8,692 nt of DNA from JBPOHE01 sp052035915 (lineage in GTDB: Bacteria; Pseudomonadota; Gammaproteobacteria; Chromatiales; Chromatiaceae): the NCBI GenBank assembly GCA_052035915.1, contig JBPOHE010000140.1:1-8692 (forward strand), in the 5' to 3' direction. The notes beneath the pieces are model-generated. The model did no database searches, was not told where the DNA came from, and saw only the letters and a program-made list of their open reading frames with translations. This document shows, one piece after another, positions 1-6,724 of the stretch (position 1 is its first letter; each line of letters starts with the position of its first letter). A program made the translations under genes and the position numbers.

Positions 1-42
1 ATAACACTTGGTATCGTCCAGCAGATTTTGAAGATGGATCAT
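1..42 (-). CDS. Possible N-terminus of an IS1595-like transposase, cut by window edge
   Basis: On the minus strand the ATG at 42-40 opens a frame that runs out of the window with no stop. It begins M-I-H-L-Q-N-L-L-D-D-T-K-C-Y. From memory, a segment like LLDDxKCY just before a 'VRxLRWPxGVxCPxC' zinc-ribbon is typical of the start of IS1595/ISXO2-group DDE transposases, but the zinc-ribbon itself lies outside the window, so this is a guess from 14 residues. The frame is also open upstream to a stop at about 88-90, so a TTG at 75-73 could be the start. No good ribosome binding site is visible before either codon. If this is an insertion sequence, its end would be near 85-105, where the minus strand reads CAGGTAAAAACCACTAAGC. 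The partner end is not in the window, so no terminal repeat could be compared. Confidence 0.3.
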   Translation of the reverse strand, partial: MIHLQNLLDDTKCY

Positions 43-75
43 CTGTTCATTCAGGGTTGGGTTAAGGACGGCCAA

Positions 76-551
76 GCTTAGTGGTTTTTACCTGAGCATG
101 TGAACTGACTGGAATCCATCAAGAGCCTTGAACATTATGTGACTCAAGTCTGTTATTGAGGGCGTGATCGAGGCACGCATGGAAAGAAAGCGTAATGGTT
201 TCTTGACTTTCTGCCAGCAATCCACAACCGACGTTTTCATCATTTTCATGAGCTGGATCAATAGTCCCGGTAGTAGTTCAAGCGGTGCCGATCTTCTCAT
301 TGACGCGTCTTCCGGCTGAAAGGAGCGGTTGGGGCCAAGCTGATGTGGACGCCAGCGCTCGATTGCCCTTGGAGATCGAGGCTGGGCGAAGGGAGCACGG
401 GTTTCGGAAAAAACAGGGGCTTTTCCCGGCCGCAAGGGCCAAATCCCAGAGATATTGAGCTAGGTCAATAAAAATCTCCCGGCTTCTCGTTTAGCCTTCG
501 TCCCATTTTCAGGCCACCAGTCGGGATGGTTGTCAACGAGGGCGTCAGAGG
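76..551. other. Intergenic stretch with no supported gene
   Basis: About 475 bases separate the left-edge fragment from the symporter. A 115-codon open frame exists on the minus strand (435-88), but its product is rich in Arg, Pro, Met and Ser, matches no family I know and has no convincing ribosome binding site. The plus strand has a shorter open frame over the same bases, so I do not call either. The base composition is more AT-rich than the operon downstream, which would fit decayed mobile-element DNA beside a possible insertion sequence. Upstream of the symporter, TTGAGC at about 456-461 is the only -35-like word I see, and it lacks a fitting -10. The symporter promoter is therefore probably here but is not identified. 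Confidence 0.4.
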
Positions 552-2381
552 GTGCAATACAGCGGTTCCGTAGGTCTCTTCGACATCATCGTCATTCTTG
601 TCTATCTGCTGGTCATCGGCTACCTCGGCTGGCTCGGCTATCGGGGAACCCGTACCGCGGCGGATTATCTGCTGGCCGGACGGAGCGCCCATCCGGTGCT
701 TATGGCCCTCTCCTATGGCGCCACCTTCATCTCCACCGCCGCCATCGTGGGGTTCGGGGGAATCGCTGGGATGTTTGGCATGAGCTTGTTGTGGCTCACC
801 TTTCTGAACATCGTCGTCGGTATCTTTCTGGCCTTTGTCTGGCTTGGCGAACCGACGCGGCGCATCGGGCATCGGCTCGGCGCCCATACCTTTCCGGAGC
901 TTCTTGGTCGGCGCTATCAAAGTCGTGCTATCCAGATCTTTGCTGGGGTACTCATCTTCCTGTTCATGCCCCTCTATGCCGCGGCCGTGCTCACCGGCGG
1001 TACTGTGTTTGCCGTGGCCCAGTTCGGGCTGGACTTCGATACGGCGCTGCTGATCTTTGGATTGATCACCGCCGCCTATGTGATCGCTGGCGGACTCAAG
1101 GCCGTCATGTATACGGATGCCCTGCAAGGGTTGATCATGGTGTTGGGGATGTTGGTGCTGCTGGTGTTCACCTATTCCAGTCTGGGTGGGGTGACCGAGG
1201 CCAATCGGTATCTGACCGATATGGCGAATCTGGTGCCGGCCAGGTTGCAGGCCATCGGCCATCAAGGCTGGACCGCCATGCCGGCCATCGGCTGGGGCGA
1301 TCATAGGTATGACCTCTGGTATACGGTGGTGACCGCCATCATCCTGGGGGTAGGCATCGGGGTGCTGGCCCAACCCCAGTTGGTAGTACGCTTCATGACA
1401 GTGCGCAGCCGCCGGGAACTCAATCGGGCGGTACCGGTCGGCGCGGTCTTTATCCTTATCATGGTGGGGGTGCCCTATATTACCGGCAGTCTCTCCAATG
1501 CTTGGTTCGCCCAGCATGGTCCATGGCTGTACGGACGGGTGGTGGCCAACCTGGAGGCCGATGGCCGACGGGCCACCGTGGAGTTGATGCGTCAGGAGGG
1601 CGATGGGCGTTGGCGACCGGCGATCAACGAGCCATCCGGCAAAGCCAATACCGTTCCCTTGATCGTCGAAACCCGGCGGACCGTGAGGGATATAGACAAC
1701 CAGCCTCTGGAGTTGGTGACCGGGCGCTCGGTATCGATCGTCTACGCCAAGGGCAAGGCAGACGAGGTGATCCCCACCTATATCACCTCGGCCTTACCGC
1801 GCTGGTTCGGCCTGTTGTTTTTTATGACGCTGCTGTCCGCCGCCATGAGCACCCTCAGCAGTCAGTTTCATGTCTTGGGGACCAGCGCCGGGCGGGATAT
1901 CCTGGAACAACTCCAGGGTGGACATCGTCCGCCGAGTATCCTGGTGGTGCGCCTCGCCATCATCGTTGGCCTGATCCTGGCGGTGAGTATCAGCCACTCC
2001 GTGCGTCAGGAATACGTCATCGCCCGCTTTACCGCGATCTTTTTTGGTTTATGCGCGGCCACCTTCCTTCCGGCCTATATCGGTGGGCTGTTTTCGCGGC
2101 GGGTCACCCGTGCCGGCGCCTTGGCATCGATGATCGTAGGCTTGATCAGTTCGGTATTCTGGCTGTTGCTGGTGAAAACCCGGGAAGCCAGCGCCATAGG
2201 CTTGGTGCAATGGCTCACCAATGGTAAAACCAGCCTCCTCATGGACGTCCCGAACTGGCCAGAGGTGGACCCGGTGGTGGTGGCCTTACCCTTGTCCGTC
2301 ATCACCCTGATGGTGGTGAGCGCTTTCACCCCCAAGCCGGAGGCGTCGCATCTGCAAAAATGTTTTCCCTTGTTCAGCTAG
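552..2381 (+). CDS. Sodium:solute symporter, SSF family
   Basis: The 609-residue protein is an inner-membrane Na+-coupled solute transporter of the SSF (PutP/vSGLT/ActP) fold. Residues 7-30 form the first membrane helix. They are followed by the family-like stretch ADYLLAGRS at 37-45 and a glycine-rich helix (GFGGIAGMFG, about 67-76). Residues 427-437 (LLSAAMSTLSS) match the Ser/Thr-rich helix that supplies the Na2 sodium site in SSF proteins. About 12-13 hydrophobic segments are visible. A hydrophilic loop of about 85 residues (roughly 320-405) sits before this helix and ends in VTGRSVSIVYAKGKADE; I recall similar loops in one SSF subgroup. The start is GTG at 552, preceded by GAGGGCG at about 538-544; the ATG at 526 is out of frame. 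It heads an operon: the next gene begins 33 bases downstream. The substrate is unknown; organic acids, amino acids and sugars are all possible for this fold. Confidence 0.92.
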   Translation: MQYSGSVGLFDIIVILVYLLVIGYLGWLGYRGTRTAADYLLAGRSAHPVLMALSYGATFISTAAIVGFGGIAGMFGMSLLWLTFLNIVVGIFLAFVWLGEPTRRIGHRLGAHTFPELLGRRYQSRAIQIFAGVLIFLFMPLYAAAVLTGGTVFAVAQFGLDFDTALLIFGLITAAYVIAGGLKAVMYTDALQGLIMVLGMLVLLVFTYSSLGGVTEANRYLTDMANLVPARLQAIGHQGWTAMPAIGWGDHRYDLWYTVVTAIILGVGIGVLAQPQLVVRFMTVRSRRELNRAVPVGAVFILIMVGVPYITGSLSNAWFAQHGPWLYGRVVANLEADGRRATVELMRQEGDGRWRPAINEPSGKANTVPLIVETRRTVRDIDNQPLELVTGRSVSIVYAKGKADEVIPTYITSALPRWFGLLFFMTLLSAAMSTLSSQFHVLGTSAGRDILEQLQGGHRPPSILVVRLAIIVGLILAVSISHSVRQEYVIARFTAIFFGLCAATFLPAYIGGLFSRRVTRAGALASMIVGLISSVFWLLLVKTREASAIGLVQWLTNGKTSLLMDVPNWPEVDPVVVALPLSVITLMVVSAFTPKPEASHLQKCFPLFS

Positions 2382-2414
2382 GGGGACCTGAAAGGAAGAA
2401 GAGAGGAAGGCTCG

Positions 2415-2585
2415 ATGTTAGGTATCGATGATCCGCTGGTGTGGCTGGCTTATATCCTGTGCCCCGCGGCTACGGGCTTGAGCCTTCTTTGGGGCCTATA
2501 TCACTGGAACGAGAACGATGAACGCCTTGAACCGGAAGACCGGCAATGGGCACAAGAAGAAAGAGAGGTGGAAAATGAGCTCTAA
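2415..2585 (+). CDS. 56-residue symporter-associated one-helix membrane protein
   Basis: This short frame encodes 56 residues beginning MLGIDDPLVWLAYILC. One hydrophobic helix (about residues 8-30) is followed by a strongly charged, mostly acidic tail (about 32-56, with many Glu, Asp and Arg). A good ribosome binding site, AGGAAGG at 2404-2410, lies 4 bases before the ATG. The position directly behind an SSF symporter, the one-helix design and the MLGIDDPxVWLAYxLC opening match what I remember as the 'symporter small accessory protein' family of microproteins encoded next to SSF transporters. I could not check this against a database. By analogy with other transporter microproteins it probably binds or stabilises the symporter in the inner membrane (inference). 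Its last 11 bases overlap the start of the barrel gene, so the two are probably translationally coupled. It is below the size cut-off of many gene finders. Confidence 0.85.
   Translation: MLGIDDPLVWLAYILCPAATGLSLLWGLYHWNENDERLEPEDRQWAQEEREVENEL
2564..2570 (+). promoter_or_regulatory. Ribosome binding site that fixes the barrel gene start
   Basis: AGAGGTG lies 4 bases before the ATG at 2575 and inside the end of the preceding microgene. It supports a start at 2575 rather than at the upstream in-frame ATG at 2518. Starting at 2575 also places a lysine-containing N-region and a hydrophobic stretch at the protein's N-terminus, as a signal peptide needs. Confidence 0.75.
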
Positions 2586-3957
2586 GACGAAACCCGTATC
2601 TCAGCTATCCCGGTCTCTGTGCTGGGCGGGATTACTCATGACCGGCCTGGTCTGGGGTGCGGAACCCCAGGCGCCGGAGGTCTTTTCCTTCGGGGCGGAT
2701 CTGCGGCTGAGGTACGAGGCCCTCAACGACGGCATTACGCTCGATGATCGCAACGACCTGGGCGATCGGTATTTCTGGCGCTACCGCGGTCGCCTCTGGG
2801 GCAAATGGGCGCCAACCGAGGACATCGCCCTCAACGGGCGACTGATGTGGGAGGGTCGGCATTACGATCGCCCCAAGAGCTTCGACGATAGCTACAACGG
2901 CGGGTTGATGTTCGATCAATTGAATTTCGACTGGAAAAAGATCGGCGGTCTGCCCTTGAACCTTAAAGCCGGACGCCAGGACATCATGCTGGGCAACGGC
3001 TGGCTGGTGATGGACGGTACCCCCTTGGACGGCTCCCGCACCTTCTATCTGGATGCGGCCAAATTTACCTACAGCCTCAAGGATCTGGCGACGGACATCG
3101 ATCTTATCTATATCAACCAGCGCGCCCAGACCGACGAATCCCTCGGCACCCTCAACGGCAAAGAGGAGGACCAAGCCGAACAGGACGAAGAGGGTCTGAT
3201 CCTTTACGCCCGCAACAAGAGCCTTATCCCCGACAGCGATCTGGATGGCTATTTCATCTATAAGAACGACGATCCGGTGACGGGATTGTGCGCCCCGCCG
3301 AGCACGCGTCGCGACAACAACGGCAGTTGCTTCAACTCGGTTTCCGATAATGGCGAAATCTACACCCTGGGTATTCGCCTTTCCGGCAAGTTTGCCAAGA
3401 ACTGGAAGCTCTATGCCGAAGGTGCCGGGCAGTGGGGACAACGTCGGGGCAACGACATGAGCGGCCTTGGCCTCAATAGTCGCTTGACCTATGAACTGGG
3501 CGACGCGCTCAAGAACGCCCCCCATATCGGCTACGAGTATCTCTCTGGCGACGATCCCTCCACCCGCAAGAATGAAGCCTTCGATCCGCTCTGGGGACGC
3601 TGGCCCCAGTGGAGCGAACTCTACGTCTACACCTATGCCATCGAGACCCGTATCGGCGAGGTCACCAACCTGCATCGGCTCAATCTCGGCTGGGATCTGC
3701 AACCCCACGAGACCATCAAGCTATCCTTCGACTATCACGCCCTCTGGGCCGACGAGAATACCAGGCAGGGGGCGGTCGGTTTCAGCAACAACGACAATTT
3801 CCGTGGCAATCTGTTCGCCGCCTGGCTCCGCTATAAGATCAACAAGCATGTCGCCGGTCATCTGGTGGCGGAATATTTCGATCCGGGCAGCTACTACCAA
3901 TGGCCCCGGGATAATAGCGCGACCTTCCTGCGCGCCGATCTGACCCTCACCTGGTAA
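2575..3957 (+). CDS. Alginate-export-family outer-membrane beta-barrel protein
   Basis: The 460-residue product starts with a Sec signal peptide: a basic N-region, then LCWAGLLMTGLVWGA, with likely cleavage near residue 29. The rest is an alternating-hydrophobicity beta barrel. Family-typical segments include FGADLRLRYEALND near the mature N-terminus, YRGRLWGKWAPTEDIALNGRLMWEG, and NLKAGRQDIMLGNGWLVMDGTPLDG. The last of these resembles the 'GRQ...G..R..G' signature of alginate-export (AlgE-like) domains. The C-terminus is an aromatic-ended strand (ADLTLTW), as needed for BAM-dependent insertion. Two cysteines (residues 239 and 252) flank a short loop and could form a disulfide. The name does not prove alginate as substrate: many members sit beside unrelated transporters. 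Here the barrel is the third gene of the operon with the symporter and the microprotein, overlapping the latter by 11 bases, so it is probably the outer-membrane port for the same solute (inference). Confidence 0.87.
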   Translation: MSSKTKPVSQLSRSLCWAGLLMTGLVWGAEPQAPEVFSFGADLRLRYEALNDGITLDDRNDLGDRYFWRYRGRLWGKWAPTEDIALNGRLMWEGRHYDRPKSFDDSYNGGLMFDQLNFDWKKIGGLPLNLKAGRQDIMLGNGWLVMDGTPLDGSRTFYLDAAKFTYSLKDLATDIDLIYINQRAQTDESLGTLNGKEEDQAEQDEEGLILYARNKSLIPDSDLDGYFIYKNDDPVTGLCAPPSTRRDNNGSCFNSVSDNGEIYTLGIRLSGKFAKNWKLYAEGAGQWGQRRGNDMSGLGLNSRLTYELGDALKNAPHIGYEYLSGDDPSTRKNEAFDPLWGRWPQWSELYVYTYAIETRIGEVTNLHRLNLGWDLQPHETIKLSFDYHALWADENTRQGAVGFSNNDNFRGNLFAAWLRYKINKHVAGHLVAEYFDPGSYYQWPRDNSATFLRADLTLTW

Positions 3958-3984
3958 GCACAGGCTTGGCCTCGCCGCTGCTGT

Positions 3985-4011
3985 CCAGGGAGGTGGTTGA
4001 CACCACCCTGG
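3985..4011 (+). terminator. Hairpin behind the transport operon
   Basis: Arms GGTGGT / ACCACC around a TGAC loop are continued by CCAG / CTGG with a small bulge. It starts 28 bases after the barrel stop codon. No T-run follows, so it is either a weak intrinsic terminator or a 3'-end-stabilising hairpin. Confidence 0.4.
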
Positions 4012-4036
4012 CGGGCAGGGGCGTTTCTAGCCGATA

Positions 4037-4069
4037 TCTTTTGCGGATGTCGGTCAAGTCGGCAAAAGA
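4037..4069 (+). promoter_or_regulatory. Inverted repeat upstream of the pab fusion gene
   Basis: Perfect 8-base arms TCTTTTGC and GCAAAAGA are separated by 17 bases, ending 47 bases before the start codon at 4117. It could be an operator or a leader hairpin. No regulator is identifiable from the sequence, and an 8-base repeat can arise by chance. Confidence 0.25.
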
Positions 4070-4116
4070 CGCTCCAAATGACCCCTCGGCGCCTCTCTCG
4101 TCGGGATCAAGCATAG

Positions 4117-5892
4117 ATGTGGCTGAGTGACATGGTCACCGGTTACGCAACCATGCTGTTGCAGGAGGCCGGGAGGTGGTTGGTGTTCCGCTCGCCCCGG
4201 GAGCTGGTGATCGCCATGACTCCCGAAGAAGTCATGCCGGCGCTGCAACGGATCGAAGCCGGGGTGGAAAAACGTGGCCTCTGTGCGGCGGGCCTGCTGG
4301 CCTATGAAGCGGCTCCCGGGCTGGATACCTCCCTCAGCACCCTTCCCAGCGGAGGATTCCCTCGGCTTTGGTTCGGTCTCTATGACCAACCCTTGGTGGT
4401 CGCCGCCCCTGGTTTTCCCACCGAGCTTGCGCCCCTCGTGCTGGATTGGCGTCCGTCCATCGACGAGCCGGCCTATCTCCAGGCGATCGAGCGCATCCGC
4501 CGCCTGATCCGCGCCGGGGACACCTATCAGGTCAACTTCAGTTATCGCTTGTGTGCCGACTTCACCCATGACCCCTGGCGGCTTTTCCAGCAGCTTTGGC
4601 AGGCCCAGCGACCGGCCTACGGCGGCTATCTGGACCTGGGCGACTGGGTGGTGTGCAGCGCCTCTCCCGAATTACTCTTCCGCCTCGACGGGGAGCGAAT
4701 CCAGACCCACCCCATGAAGGGAACCGCCGCCCGGGGGCCGGACGCGCCCAGTGATCGGCGTCAGGCGGAGGGCTTGCTCCATTCGACGAAGGACCGGGCG
4801 GAGAATCTCATGATCGTCGACATGGTGCGCAACGACCTCGGGCGCATCGCCGAACTGGGCAGCGTACGGGTGCCGGAGTTGTTCACCCTGGAGAAATACC
4901 CCGGGGTCTGGCAGTTGACCTCGAAGGTAGAAGCCCGCACCCGGGCGGGTTTGGCGGAGATACTGGCCGCGGTGTTTCCCGCCGCTTCCATCACCGGGGC
5001 GCCCAAGGCCAGGACCATGGAAATCATCTCTGAGTTAGAGACCAGCCCACGTCGCATCTACACCGGATCACTGGGTTTTATCCTGCCCGGTCGCCGGGCC
5101 CAGTTCAATGTCGCCATCCGTACCGCCCTGGTGGATCGGTGTCAGCGTCGGGTGGAATTCGGCACCGGCGGCGGCGTTCTCTGGGACTCCTCGGCCCAAC
5201 TCGAACTCCAGGAGTGCCGGGCCAAGGCGCGTATCCTCAGCGCCCCCATCCGGCCCATCTTCTCCCTGCTGGAAAGCCTCCTCTGGACACCGGAAGATGG
5301 CTTGTTCCTGTTGACCTATCATCTGGAGCGGTTGCAGACCGCCGCCGGGTATTTCGACTATCCCCTGGATCTGCCCGCGGCGCGCCGCTGTCTGGAGGAG
5401 CGGACCGCCGATCTGCCGCCGTCCCCCCATAAACTGCGGCTCCTGGTGGATCGGGAGGGTCGGATCGGCGTCGAGACGCAGGCGATCGACATCGAGATCC
5501 CGACCCGACCACGACGGGTGGCCTTGGCGATGGCTCCCGTTGACCGCGATGATCCCTTCCTCTATCACAAGACCACCCATCGGGCGGTCTACACCCAGGC
5601 CAGGCAGGCCCGCCCCGGGTTCGATGACCTCATCCTCTACAACGGACGGGACGAGGTCACCGAAGCCACCCAGGCCAATCTGGTGGTCGAACTGGAGGGG
5701 GTCTGGTACACGCCGCCGGTGGCCTGCGGACTCCTGGCCGGAACCTACCGCCGTTGGCTCCTGGAGCAGGGAAAAATCCAAGAACGGGTCATCCACCGCT
5801 CCGAATTACGCTCGAGTCGCCGGTTATGGCTCCTGAACTCGGTGCGCGGCTTGATGCCCGCGACCCTGATGGAAAGCGGATCGAACCCCTGA
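4117..5892 (+). CDS. pabB: Fused aminodeoxychorismate synthase component I / aminodeoxychorismate lyase
   Basis: This 591-residue fusion makes p-aminobenzoate for folate in the cytoplasm. Residues about 110-375 are the chorismate-binding domain. It has GDTYQVNFSYR (135-145), HPMKGTAARG (198-207), KDRAENLMIVDMVRNDLGRI (225-244), GVWQLTSKVEARTR (263-276) and ASITGAPKARTMEIISELE (290-308). Lys201 in MKGT is the position of the catalytic lysine of PabB, which separates aminodeoxychorismate synthase from anthranilate synthase. Residues about 382-585 are an aminotransferase class IV domain of PabC type. Lys485 (FLYHKTTHR) is the likely PLP lysine, EVTEATQANL (513-522) binds PLP phosphate, and LLAGTYRR (540-547) is typical. 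Both halves look intact. The glutamine-amidotransferase subunit (PabA) is not in the window. The start is uncertain: ATGs at 4117, 4132 and 4153 all lack a strong ribosome binding site. The gene ends 37 bases from the convergent heme-protein gene. Confidence 0.93.
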   Translation: MWLSDMVTGYATMLLQEAGRWLVFRSPRELVIAMTPEEVMPALQRIEAGVEKRGLCAAGLLAYEAAPGLDTSLSTLPSGGFPRLWFGLYDQPLVVAAPGFPTELAPLVLDWRPSIDEPAYLQAIERIRRLIRAGDTYQVNFSYRLCADFTHDPWRLFQQLWQAQRPAYGGYLDLGDWVVCSASPELLFRLDGERIQTHPMKGTAARGPDAPSDRRQAEGLLHSTKDRAENLMIVDMVRNDLGRIAELGSVRVPELFTLEKYPGVWQLTSKVEARTRAGLAEILAAVFPAASITGAPKARTMEIISELETSPRRIYTGSLGFILPGRRAQFNVAIRTALVDRCQRRVEFGTGGGVLWDSSAQLELQECRAKARILSAPIRPIFSLLESLLWTPEDGLFLLTYHLERLQTAAGYFDYPLDLPAARRCLEERTADLPPSPHKLRLLVDREGRIGVETQAIDIEIPTRPRRVALAMAPVDRDDPFLYHKTTHRAVYTQARQARPGFDDLILYNGRDEVTEATQANLVVELEGVWYTPPVACGLLAGTYRRWLLEQGKIQERVIHRSELRSSRRLWLLNSVRGLMPATLMESGSNP

Positions 5893-5929
5893 TCCCCGGC
5901 GACCTTTGTTGTTTTCCTAAGGGCCTTGT

Positions 5930-6499
5930 TTACATGGGCTTGCTCAGGGTAAAGGCGCCACGGAGGTCACCGACCTTGAAGCCAGTCGCCTGATCGGCCG
6001 GATACAGCCCCTTGATGGCGTTTTTCACCTCGGGTTTGAGGTCGCTCCCATGGCAGTTGAGGCAGAGATCCTGCGTGGGGATCGCCTTCATGTAGCGAAA
6101 CACGGGTTTGCCGCCGACGCGGACAATTTCGCTGAACTCGAGCATCTGGGGATCCTGGCCCTGGGCCAGACGCGCCTCGAACTGGCGCAACACCTTGAGT
6201 TCCCAGTCATCGGGGCGATTGGCGACATTGCGTAACTTGAGACTGGTACGCCCCACATCCCAGTGGGTAGTGGCCGAGGTGTTGCGGGCCATGGCGGGGG
6301 CCTTGACGTTACAGACGGTGATGGCCGTGACCGGTCCACCGCTTTGCATGGCCGTCTGCAGTTCGTTCTTCAGGGTATTGCCGAAGGAGATGGCGATGGA
6401 GCGGGCCTGGGACATCAGATATTCCCGTGATTGGGCATGAGCCAGACCAATAGACCCGGCACAGAGTCCGGCGATGAGAACCAGGGGCAATCTTTTCAT
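5930..6499 (-). CDS. Periplasmic Tll0287-like (DUF3365) c-type heme protein
   Basis: Starting at the ATG 6499-6497 gives 189 residues with a clean signal peptide (MKRLPLVLIAGLCAGSIGLAHA, cleavage near residue 22). The open frame extends 25 codons further upstream, but that longer start would bury the signal peptide, and GGAG lies about 10 bases before 6499. The mature part carries the features of the Tll0287-like / DUF3365 domain: an invariant-looking cysteine at 63 (TVCNVKAP), GRTSLKLRNVANRPDDWE (83-100), a single CLNCHG heme-attachment motif (146-151) and a conserved LYPADQATGF (165-174). One heme c is expected, in the periplasm. In other bacteria this domain is found free or joined to kinases and cyclases as a redox or gas sensor. 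This copy is free-standing with no signalling gene beside it. Its role, electron carrier or sensor partner, is unknown. Confidence 0.88.
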   Translation of the reverse strand: MKRLPLVLIAGLCAGSIGLAHAQSREYLMSQARSIAISFGNTLKNELQTAMQSGGPVTAITVCNVKAPAMARNTSATTHWDVGRTSLKLRNVANRPDDWELKVLRQFEARLAQGQDPQMLEFSEIVRVGGKPVFRYMKAIPTQDLCLNCHGSDLKPEVKNAIKGLYPADQATGFKVGDLRGAFTLSKPM

Positions 6500-6655
6500 G
6501 GTTGAGGCGCTCCAGGGGGTTGCATAGAAGGACACCGGCCTGCCCGTGACAGGCTTCGGAACGGCAATATACACAAGGCTGGGTTAGGGCGTCAGCCTGT
6601 AACCCGCCGATTCGTCTGTGGTTTCGGCTAGTTATACCATTTCTGAATACATCCT

Positions 6656-6690
6656 ATAGGGGTAGGGAAGGCTCTGACCTCTCCTTCCTC
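6656..6690 (-). ncRNA. Group II intron domain VI with candidate branch-point A
   Basis: Directly after domain V the minus strand has GGAAGG pairing with CCTTCC. An unpaired A follows in CCTACCCC at 6663, seven bases before the proposed 3' end at 6656. A bulged A at 7-8 bases from the splice site and a pyrimidine-rich ...AT terminus are the usual arrangement. Confidence 0.55.
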
Positions 6691-6691
6691 C

Positions 6692-6724
6692 GAACCGTGC
6701 GTGCGATTCTCCCGCGCACGGCTC
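6692..6724 (-). ncRNA. Group II intron domain V hairpin
   Basis: The minus strand reads GAGCCGTG ... CACGGTTC, pairing over 8 positions (one G-U), with a CG bulge before the distal stem on the 3' side and a purine-rich terminal loop. This is the catalytic domain V with its AGC triad. At 33 nt it is one base shorter than the usual 34: the base expected after GAGCCGTG seems to be missing, which may mean it is inactive. Confidence 0.75.

Noticed and set aside
88..435. 115-codon minus-strand open frame
   Set aside because: No ribosome binding site, no recognisable domain and an equally open plus-strand frame; left as intergenic.
465..1517. 350-codon minus-strand open frame opposite the symporter
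   Set aside because: Its His-, Gln-, Asp- and Gly-rich product is what GC-rich codons give when read antisense; the plus strand encodes an unmistakable SSF protein.
2518..2574. Extended start of the barrel gene at the ATG 2518
   Set aside because: It would put 19 charged residues before the signal peptide and lies within the microgene; the ATG at 2575 has its own ribosome binding site.
2632..3708. 358-codon minus-strand open frame opposite the barrel gene
   Set aside because: Antisense shadow of a well-supported barrel gene with signal peptide; the product is low-complexity and matches nothing.
5068..5796. 242-codon minus-strand open frame opposite the pab fusion
   Set aside because: It lies across two intact catalytic domains read on the plus strand, so it is a shadow.
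6500..6574. Upstream extension of the heme-protein gene
   Set aside because: It would place 25 residues before a clean signal peptide; GGAG lies about 10 bases upstream of the ATG at 6499.
6692..6724. GC-rich hairpin as an intrinsic terminator
   Set aside because: No T-run follows on either strand, and the GAGCCG...CGGTTC stem with a CG bulge is diagnostic of group II domain V.
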